Positions 58,251 through 64,000 of a stretch of 64,000 nt of DNA are shown here, piece by piece. Within the stretch, counting starts at the first letter, position 1. Each line of letters begins with the position of its first letter. Origin of the DNA: Dongia_B sp035539215 (GTDB lineage Bacteria > Pseudomonadota > Alphaproteobacteria > Dongiales > Dongiaceae); assembly GCA_035539215.1 (NCBI GenBank), contig DATLIX010000098.1, positions 115,174 to 179,173 on the forward strand, in the 5' to 3' direction. Both the position numbers and the translations under genes were made by a program. Under the pieces are notes generated by a model, which was given only the letters and a program-made list of their open reading frames with translations, was not told where the DNA came from and did no database searches.

Positions 58251-59948
58251 TCATCCAAGAGTCAGAACGCCATGGCGCTTCTGCAGGAGCCGGCTGGCAT
58301 GGTCAATCTCGGCTTCCTTCCTTTCGGGCGGCCAGGCGTGGGCGGCGGCCATGATCTCTGCCAGTTCCGCGATGACGACAGGCGAAGCAAGGCCGGCGAG
58401 GCCGATCTGGGTGCGGCGGAGCACGAGGTCGGCGAGGCGGGTCGTCCGCTCGAAGCGCACGAGATGCAGAATTTCACCGCGGCTGTAGCCAGGCAGGCTG
58501 TGCAAGGGGGCATCGCCATTCAAGCTGCCTGCGACATGGCGGGCATAGGTGCCGTAGCGGCCAAATAGAATCTCGGCGCGGTCCGGCGTCAGGTTGCAGC
58601 TCTTCGCCAGGTCGGCGATATAACTGCGCAAGGCATCGGCATCCTGCGGCCAGTTGGCGCCGCCGCCGATCTCCAAGCCGCGGGTATCGGCGCGGCGCCG
58701 TTGCTGCAGCCGTTGCAGGACCATATCGGCGATCTGCTCGGCACAGGCGCGATAGGTGGTCCATTTGCCGCCGACCAGGGTCAGGACTTCATAGGGCCGC
58801 GCCGCCCCGGCCGGGAAAGCCTGGATATGGTGATCCCGGCTGATGGCGCCGGCAACGGTGCCATCAGCCGCTTTCGGCAGCGGGCGCACGCCTGCATAAC
58901 GGAAGATGATCTGGCTGCGGTCGAGCTTGAGCGCCGGCATGACTTCCGCCATGACCCGGAAGAGGTAGTCGACCTCGGCTTCGGAACAGGTCATGTCTTC
59001 CGGGTCATCGGTCGGCAAGTCAGTGGTGCCGATCAGGACGAGATTGCGTTCCAAGCGATAGGCGAGGCAGAGGCGATGATCCGCGGTGGAAAAGTAGATC
59101 ATGTGTTCGCCCAGCGCGGCGGCCAGTTGCGGATGATCGAGCACGAGATGCGAGCCCTTGGTGCCGCCGACCAGCTTTTCGTCGATGCCCAGCGCTGCGT
59201 CGACCTGATCGATCCAGGCGCCGGCGGCATTGATGACGATCCTGGGCGTGACGCGGTGGATCTCGCCGACGATCTCGTCGCGCAGCAGGACCGCTTCGCC
59301 GTCGTGACCGATGGCAGCGAGATAGGGAATCGCCATCGCTTGCGGGCAATCGGCTTCGGCATCGGCGACCAGTTCCAGTGTCAGCCTTTCGGCATTGGTC
59401 AGCCGCGCATCATAGAATTCGCCGACACTGCAGATCGATGGGTGCAGGCCCGGCATCTCGCGGAGAGCCGTGCGCCCGTTGATCATGCGATGGCGTGGCA
59501 TGCTGCGATACTTGGCGCCGAACCAGTCATAGACCGTCAAGCCGAGCTTCAAAACCAGCGCGCCGCGTGGTCCCGGATTGCGGATCAGGCGCAGGAAGCG
59601 GGCGCCGGCGGTCAGCAGGCCGCTCCACCGATTGGTGACGGGGACCCAGACGGGAAGGGGCTTCACGTAATGCGGCGCATTGCGCAGAAGCAGATTCCGC
59701 TCTTCCACGGATTCCCGCACCAGCGCGAATTCGCCGGTTTCCAGATAGCGCAGGCCGCCATGGATAAGCCGCGAGGGCGCGGCACTGGTGCCGCTGCAGA
59801 AATCGCCCTTCTCCACCAGCAGCGAGGGGATGCCCTGCGCGGCGAGGTCGCGATAGAGGCCGACGGCATTGATGCCGCCACCCACGATCAGGATCTCCGT
59901 TCTGGTCATGCTCTGCAGCCGCTGCAGCAGCTCGCTACGCGTCATCAT
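58251..59948 (-). CDS. FAD-dependent glycerol-3-phosphate dehydrogenase-like enzyme
   Basis: A 565-aa GlpD/EryB-type flavoprotein of the inner-membrane surface that oxidises a polyol phosphate (glycerol-3-phosphate in GlpD, erythritol-4-phosphate in EryB) and feeds electrons to quinone. The FAD motif is ILIVGGGINAVGLYRDLA near residues 20-37. It is followed by SGTSAAPSRLIHGGLRYLE, the GlpD signature, INAAGAWIDQVD, RNLVLIGTTDLPTDDPEDM and LTLVGGKWTTYRACAEQIAD. ATG 59948 is preceded by AAGGTGGG. It is divergent from an FGGY kinase, so the specific substrate may be something other than glycerol; the symbol is left blank for that reason. Confidence 0.9.
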   Translation of the reverse strand: MMTRSELLQRLQSMTRTEILIVGGGINAVGLYRDLAAQGIPSLLVEKGDFCSGTSAAPSRLIHGGLRYLETGEFALVRESVEERNLLLRNAPHYVKPLPVWVPVTNRWSGLLTAGARFLRLIRNPGPRGALVLKLGLTVYDWFGAKYRSMPRHRMINGRTALREMPGLHPSICSVGEFYDARLTNAERLTLELVADAEADCPQAMAIPYLAAIGHDGEAVLLRDEIVGEIHRVTPRIVINAAGAWIDQVDAALGIDEKLVGGTKGSHLVLDHPQLAAALGEHMIYFSTADHRLCLAYRLERNLVLIGTTDLPTDDPEDMTCSEAEVDYLFRVMAEVMPALKLDRSQIIFRYAGVRPLPKAADGTVAGAISRDHHIQAFPAGAARPYEVLTLVGGKWTTYRACAEQIADMVLQRLQQRRRADTRGLEIGGGANWPQDADALRSYIADLAKSCNLTPDRAEILFGRYGTYARHVAGSLNGDAPLHSLPGYSRGEILHLVRFERTTRLADLVLRRTQIGLAGLASPVVIAELAEIMAAAHAWPPERKEAEIDHASRLLQKRHGVLTLG

Positions 59949-59987
59949 GATGGTTTGATCCCACCTTCGGTCGTTGTCGCAGTAAAG

Positions 59988-59999
59988 TTGTAATAACAA
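59988..59999. promoter_or_regulatory. Operator copy 1, TTGTAATAACAA
   Basis: A TTGT-N4-ACAA dyad, identical over 12 bases to 60257-60268. It lies between the -10-like element and start codon of the GlpD-like gene, 40 bases before that ATG, as expected for a repressor site. Confidence 0.6.
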
Positions 60000-60256
60000 G
60001 TATAACAGAATCTTTCAATTCGCGATCGTCTTGCATGCCCGCCATCGAACGTCGTGCTATACGGCCCGGTCATATGGAATCGACGCGGGATATAACGGTG
60101 CCCGTCGTGCACGGATTACATGAAGCGAGCAAATATGCTGCATTGCGGTGTTTTTCGATGCAGTGCGGTAAGTAATCGATTTTTCTCGGCTTGCAGAAAA
60201 GTGCCGGAATTCTAGCGAGATGAATTGACCTTTGGGTGAAATTTACTTAGCATAAT

Positions 60257-60268
60257 TTGTAATAACAA
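60257..60268. promoter_or_regulatory. Operator copy 2, TTGTAATAACAA
   Basis: Second copy of the 12-base dyad, placed immediately downstream of the TTGACC/TAGCAT promoter elements and about 70 bases before the kinase start codon. Confidence 0.6.
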
Positions 60269-60340
60269 CTTAACCGGCATCGTAAAGCCGGACAAAGTCA
60301 TCGGCGGCTCTGCCGATAGGCGAAATGCGGGGAGGTACGG

Positions 60341-61867
60341 ATGCCGGATCGGCTGATCGGTATCGATGCAGGCGGAACAATGACCAAGGCGGCCCTGTTC
60401 AACGCGGCGGGGCAGGAACTCGCTTGCGAGCGCCGCCCCAACAAGATGCTGTTCCCCGCCCAAGGACATACCGAGCGCGATGCGGATGCCATGTGGGGCG
60501 CCGTCTGCGGGGCGATCCGGGCCTTGCTCGAGGCCACCGGCGTGGCGGCCGCGGACATTGCCGGCGTCAGCGTCTCCGGTTATGGCAGCGGCCTCTATGT
60601 GGTCGATCGCCAGGGCGATCCGATCCGGCCCGGCATCGTCTCGACCGACAGCCGCGCAACCGGCCTGGTGGCGTCCTGGGACCGCGATGGCCTGACCGCC
60701 GAGAACGGTCCGCGCGTGCAGCAACGTTTCTGGCCGGGGCAATCGACCGCTTTGATGGCCTGGCTTGCCGAGCATGAGTCGCAGACCGTCGAGCGCGCCT
60801 ATTCGGTGCTGTTCTGCAAGGATTTCCTGCGCGCCCGTCTCTGTGGCGAGATCTCGACCGATCCGACCGATGGCGGCATTGCCGGTTTGATCGATGTGAC
60901 GCGATCGGATTATGTCGAAGAGATCTTTCCGCCGCTCGGCCTGAAGAAGTGGCTGGGCAAATTGCCGCCGATTGCGCCGTCAGTCGAGATCGCCGGCGGC
61001 GTGACGGCGACCGCCGCCGGGCTGACCGGGCTTCTCGCGGGCACGCCCGTGATCCGCGGCGTCGTCGATGTCGCTGCCTCCGCCCTTGCTTCGGGCGTTA
61101 CCGATCCCGCGCGGATGAGCGTCGTTGCCGGCACCTTCAGCATCAATTCGACGCTGCATGACAGCCCGCGGCTCAGCAAGCTGCCCTTCCTGCAATGCCT
61201 TTATCCGATCGGCAACCGCTACCTGGCGACTGAAGGATCGGCAACCTCGGCCGGCAATCTCGACTGGTTCTGCCGCACTGTGCTGGATGGCGAGGCGGCG
61301 CGTTGCGCCGCCCAGGGGAAGTCGATCTACGAATATTGCAGCGAGCTCGTGGTCTCGGCGATGCAGCGGGAAAGTGCCGCCCTGTTCTTTCCCTATCTTT
61401 TCGGCGGACCGGGCGGTGCGCCGGCCGGGCTGGTCGGCGTGCAGGCCGCGGACACCTTGGCCGATATCATGCGGGCGATCTTCGAAGGCGTGGTTTTCGC
61501 CCATAAGCTCGATATCGACGGCCTGATGACCGGTGCGGATGCTGCGGCGATCAGTTCCATCCGCCTCGCCGGCGGGGCCTCGCGCAGCGACATCTGGGCG
61601 CAGATCTTCGCCGATGTGCTGGGCCTGCCGGTGGAGATCACCGACGGCAGCGAATTGGGCGCGCAGGGTGTCGCGATCTGCGCCGCCGCCGCGGTCGGCC
61701 TGCATCCGGATATCGAGACGGCGATCGCACAGATGGTGCGCGTCAAACGGCGTTTTACGCCCGATCCGGCGAGGACGGCGCATTACCGCAAGGCCTTCAA
61801 CCGCTTTGCTGCTCTCAGCGATGCCATGGCCGGGCTCTGGCAGGGCGCTTTACCCGCAGGTCATTAG
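60341..61867 (+). CDS. FGGY-family carbohydrate kinase
   Basis: A 508-aa sugar or polyol kinase. The N-terminal ATPase domain opens with LIGIDAGGTMTKAALFNAAG, and VSVSGYGSGLYVVD with VSTDSRATGLV resembles the LyxK/EryA side of the family. The C-terminal domain has VVAGTFSINSTL, SIRLAGGASRSDIWAQIFAD (the FGGY adenine-binding signature) and GAQGVAICAAAAVGL. GGGGAGG before the ATG gives strong initiation. It is divergent from the GlpD-like gene and followed by the TPP enzyme, so the likely order is uptake, phosphorylation, oxidation. Glycerol, erythritol or another polyol are all possible substrates. Confidence 0.9.
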   Translation: MPDRLIGIDAGGTMTKAALFNAAGQELACERRPNKMLFPAQGHTERDADAMWGAVCGAIRALLEATGVAAADIAGVSVSGYGSGLYVVDRQGDPIRPGIVSTDSRATGLVASWDRDGLTAENGPRVQQRFWPGQSTALMAWLAEHESQTVERAYSVLFCKDFLRARLCGEISTDPTDGGIAGLIDVTRSDYVEEIFPPLGLKKWLGKLPPIAPSVEIAGGVTATAAGLTGLLAGTPVIRGVVDVAASALASGVTDPARMSVVAGTFSINSTLHDSPRLSKLPFLQCLYPIGNRYLATEGSATSAGNLDWFCRTVLDGEAARCAAQGKSIYEYCSELVVSAMQRESAALFFPYLFGGPGGAPAGLVGVQAADTLADIMRAIFEGVVFAHKLDIDGLMTGADAAAISSIRLAGGASRSDIWAQIFADVLGLPVEITDGSELGAQGVAICAAAAVGLHPDIETAIAQMVRVKRRFTPDPARTAHYRKAFNRFAALSDAMAGLWQGALPAGH

Positions 61868-61933
61868 ACAGTCTAGGTCATTAAATAGGCCGCCATGGAG
61901 CGGTTCCGCGATTGCGATTAGGAGATTGAGTTC

Positions 61934-63715
61934 ATGCCCCATATTGGTGACTTCCTCGCTGAAATGCTGATGCGCTATGACGTCGATTACGTCTTCGGCA
62001 TGCCGGGCGGGCAGACGACAGCATTGCATGATGGCATCTCGCGCCGCGCACCGAAGATCCGGCATGTGCTTGTGCGTGACGAACGCAGCGCTGCCTATGC
62101 CGCCGATGCCTATGCGCGGCTCACCGGCAAGCCCGGCATCTGCGATGTCACCGTCGGTCCCGGGACGACGAAATTACCTGATGGCCTGGTCGAGGCCCTC
62201 AATGCCTCGATTCCCATGATCGCGCTGGTCGGAGAGCTCCCACTCGACTGGCTGTCCCTGCGATCGAAGGGTGTCGCCTCGCAGGGTTTCGACCAGGTCG
62301 CTTTCCTGCAGACCATCACCAAGGCGACCTATCTCGTTCCCAGCGTGGAAGCGCTGCCGGATCTCATCCGCACCGCCTTTCGCGTCGCCACCGGTCCACG
62401 TCCCGGTCCCGTCGCGCTGCTCATCCCCCACGAGGTGATGGATGCCGAATGGGACGAGGAGAAGATCAAGCCGGTGATCGACGACCGCCACAAGTTCTCG
62501 CCCTCGATCCGCTATGCGCCGGCGACGCAAGACATTGCCGCCGCGGCGAAGATGATTGCGGCGGCGAAACGGCCGGCCATCGTCGCCGGCGGCGGCATCC
62601 ATGCATCCGACGCCACCCAGTTGCTGACCGAGATCTGCGACCAGCTGCAGCCGCTGGTGGTCACCAGCCTCTCGGGCAAGGGCACCGTGCCGGAAACCCG
62701 GCCTTATGTGGCCGGGGTACTGAACGCGCTCGGCTCGGCGGCGGCGATCGAGCTGATCAAGGAAGCCGACCTCGTCATCTGGTGCGGTTCCAAGGCCAGC
62801 CAGAATACCGCCATGAACTGGACATTGCCGCTGGCCAATCAGGCGACCATCACCATCGATGCCGATCCGCTGGAGCATGGCCGCACCTTCCGGCCGACGC
62901 TTGCCCTGTGCGGCGACGTCAAGCTGACGCTGGAGGTATTGCGCGCCCAGCTGACGGCGAAGCCGATCAAGTCCTGGCTGGCGCGTATCGCCGAGGTAAA
63001 GGCGGCGAACGAGGTCGTGATCGGCACCGAGATGGCGGTCGAAAGCAGCCCCATCCAGCCGCCGCGCGTCATGCGGGCTGTCGCCGAACGCCTGACCGAG
63101 GCCGATGTGGTCATCAGCGATGCCAGCTGGTCGGCCGGCTGGATCGGCGCCTATATCAAGTCGATCGCGCCGGGTCGTCGCTTCCTCTATGCGCGCGGGC
63201 AGGGCGGTCTTGGCTATGCCGTGCCGGCGGCGATCGGTGCCGGCGCGGTGCAGAGCGATCGCGGCGGCCGTGTCATCACGGTGTCCGGCGACGGCGGCCA
63301 CTCCTATGCGATCGGCGAACTCGCGACGCTGGCGCAGAACGGCTACCGCGTCATCAATATCGTCCTCAACAACGGCACGCTCGGCTGGCTGCAGATGTGG
63401 CAGGAGTTCTTCTTCTCCAATCTGCGGCAATCGGTGGATCTCGGTTTTGGCGAGAAGCCGAATTACGCCGCCGCCGCCGACGCGATGGGGCTGAAGGGCA
63501 TCCAGGTGCGATCGGCTGCCGGTATCGATGCCGCACTCGATGAGGCCTTTGCCTTCAACGGCGCCTCTGTGGTCGAGGTGCTGATCGACCCGCGGGCGAC
63601 GCCGATCCACAGCTTCCGCCGCCGCCTGGCGCAACCGGATCGAAAGATGGCGCGGCCCGGTACCGTCTATGAACTGCGCGAGTGGAAGATCTCTCCATCG
63701 CTCGATAATGCCTGA
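61934..63715 (+). CDS. Thiamine-diphosphate-dependent enzyme, acetolactate-synthase-like
   Basis: A 593-aa ThDP enzyme with the three usual domains. The N-terminal domain has DYVFGMPGGQTTALHDGI and catalytic Glu50 in RDERSAAYAADAYARLTG. The middle domain has AAKRPAIVAGGGIHAS. The C-terminal cofactor domain has VSGDGGHSYAIGELATLAQ, ending at INIVLNNGTLGW (the GDG...NN motif). GGAG lies ahead of the ATG at 61934. It lies 66 bases after the kinase and before the ABC ATPase gene, so it belongs to the polyol locus. Substrate is unknown: it may act on a keto- or aldehyde intermediate. True acetolactate synthase is unlikely from context, with no ilvN or ilvC nearby. Confidence 0.88.
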   Translation: MPHIGDFLAEMLMRYDVDYVFGMPGGQTTALHDGISRRAPKIRHVLVRDERSAAYAADAYARLTGKPGICDVTVGPGTTKLPDGLVEALNASIPMIALVGELPLDWLSLRSKGVASQGFDQVAFLQTITKATYLVPSVEALPDLIRTAFRVATGPRPGPVALLIPHEVMDAEWDEEKIKPVIDDRHKFSPSIRYAPATQDIAAAAKMIAAAKRPAIVAGGGIHASDATQLLTEICDQLQPLVVTSLSGKGTVPETRPYVAGVLNALGSAAAIELIKEADLVIWCGSKASQNTAMNWTLPLANQATITIDADPLEHGRTFRPTLALCGDVKLTLEVLRAQLTAKPIKSWLARIAEVKAANEVVIGTEMAVESSPIQPPRVMRAVAERLTEADVVISDASWSAGWIGAYIKSIAPGRRFLYARGQGGLGYAVPAAIGAGAVQSDRGGRVITVSGDGGHSYAIGELATLAQNGYRVINIVLNNGTLGWLQMWQEFFFSNLRQSVDLGFGEKPNYAAAADAMGLKGIQVRSAAGIDAALDEAFAFNGASVVEVLIDPRATPIHSFRRRLAQPDRKMARPGTVYELREWKISPSLDNA

Positions 63716-63723
63716 TTTGCCGA

Positions 63724-63768
63724 CACCGCATCGGCGCGGCGCCGGAAAAGCGCCGCACCGATGCGGTG
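63724..63768 (+). other. Long intra-operon hairpin
   Basis: Arms 63724-63742 and 63750-63768 pair over 19 bases with one mismatch around a seven-base loop (CGGAAAA), in the short gap between the TPP enzyme and the ABC ATPase gene. No T-run follows, so it is more likely an mRNA processing, stabilising or attenuating element than a full terminator. Confidence 0.55.
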
Positions 63769-63787
63769 AGAGAGAAAGTTGTCACGC

Positions 63788-64000
63788 ATGAGTCTGGTTC
63801 TTGAAAGCGTCAGCCTTGCCGTTCCGCCCACGGATTATCTGCGGGATATTTCGCTTGAGCTGACGCGCGGGACGATGAATGTGCTGCTGGGCCCGACCTT
63901 GTCGGGGAAGACCAGCCTGATGCGGCTGATGGCGGGCCTGGAGCATCCGAGTTCGGGGCGGGTGCTGCTCGACGGCAAGGACGTGACGGGGGTGCCGGTG
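63788..64000 (+). CDS. ABC transporter ATP-binding protein, N-terminus (cut by window edge)
   Basis: The first 71 residues of an ABC ATPase, starting at ATG 63788 and open to the window edge. The Walker A region is VLLGPTLSGKTSLMRLMAGL, with threonine-leucine-serine in place of the usual SGCG. That variant is typical of one ATPase of the paired glycerol/polyol ABC transporters (GlpS/GlpT type). LVLESVSLAVPPTDYLRDIS is a standard opening. It follows the kinase and TPP enzyme on the same strand, with a long hairpin just upstream, and presumably energises uptake of the polyol used by this locus. The ABC signature and Walker B lie outside the window. Confidence 0.88.
   Translation, partial: MSLVLESVSLAVPPTDYLRDISLELTRGTMNVLLGPTLSGKTSLMRLMAGLEHPSSGRVLLDGKDVTGVPV

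Larger units (their letters stand above)
59949..60340. promoter_or_regulatory. Divergent promoter region of the polyol locus
   Basis: About 390 A+T-rich bases with no gene. Near the left end, on the minus strand, a -10-like TATACT (59999-60004) faces the GlpD-like gene. Near the right end TTGACC (60225-60230) and TAGCAT (60248-60253), 17 bases apart, face the kinase. A copy of the 12-bp TTGTAATAACAA site lies next to each. Confidence 0.5.

Noticed and set aside
61934..63715. Naming the ThDP enzyme as acetolactate synthase IlvB
   Set aside because: No small subunit or other branched-chain gene is nearby, and the locus is a polyol catabolic one. Only the superfamily is supported.
1..64000. CRISPR arrays, tRNA or rRNA genes, prophage or insertion sequences
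   Set aside because: No direct-repeat array, cloverleaf, transposase or integrase could be recognised on either strand.

Overview
The window is chromosomal DNA of a high-G+C Gram-negative bacterium, most likely an alphaproteobacterium of the Rhodospirillales type. That placement is inferred from gene families and codon use, because no rRNA, tRNA or other taxonomic marker is present. No insertion sequence, prophage, integrase or CRISPR array is visible.

Layout. 1-1.8 kb: the N-terminal part of malate synthase G and a small tail-anchored protein. 2.0-16.6 kb: exopolysaccharide (EPS) cluster A, with an undecaprenyl-phosphate sugar transferase, an outer-membrane barrel, a Wza-type lipoprotein, a CpsD-like ATPase, a carrier-like/thioesterase fusion, GalE, GT2, Wzy-like, Wzx, GT4, a secreted-type unknown and a Wzz/GumC-like protein. 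17.1-21.6 kb: two regulators, a very large CheB-like/CheR-N/PAS/kinase/REC/REC/LuxR hybrid and a Crp-family protein. 21.9-37.4 kb: EPS cluster B, which carries a paralogue of ten cluster A genes plus a GMC oxidoreductase and a small unknown. 38.0-39.1 kb: an old-yellow-enzyme-type reductase. 39.1-47.3 kb: a complete biotin-independent malonate decarboxylase operon (mdcACDEGBH), divergent from the malonate transporter genes madLM and a GntR/FCD regulator. 47.6-57.2 kb: an alpha/beta hydrolase, an HPF-cold-shock fusion, a three-gene secreted glycan operon (NodB deacetylase, DUF4015 glycosidase-like, serine hydrolase-NamZ fusion), a USP-like protein and a Lon-related protease. 57.4-64 kb: a polyol or sugar catabolic locus with a GntR/UTRA regulator, GlpD-like dehydrogenase, FGGY kinase, TPP enzyme and the start of an ABC ATPase resembling glycerol transporters.

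How the genes work together. The two EPS clusters each encode a Wzx/Wzy route: sugar loading on undecaprenyl phosphate, glycosyl transfer, flipping, polymerisation, chain-length control and export. The ten shared genes fall into three blocks, wcaJ-barrel-wza, cpsD-thioesterase and wzz-GT4-wzx-wzy-GT2. Internal order is kept in both clusters while block orientation differs, which suggests an old duplication followed by inversions. The regulators between the clusters are the obvious candidates to control them.

The strongest regulatory signals read directly from the sequence are these: three GTATAC-core operators 31 and 62 bp apart in the mdcA/madL gap; two identical 12-bp sites in the divergent glpD-like/kinase gap; and FNR/FixK-type boxes ahead of the HPF-cold-shock gene and the Lon-related/USP pair, with a weaker one ahead of the deacetylase operon. 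The least explained proteins are the two thioesterases with a carrier-like domain that has lost the phosphopantetheine serine, and their partner CpsD-like ATPases, whose P-loop lacks its lysine.
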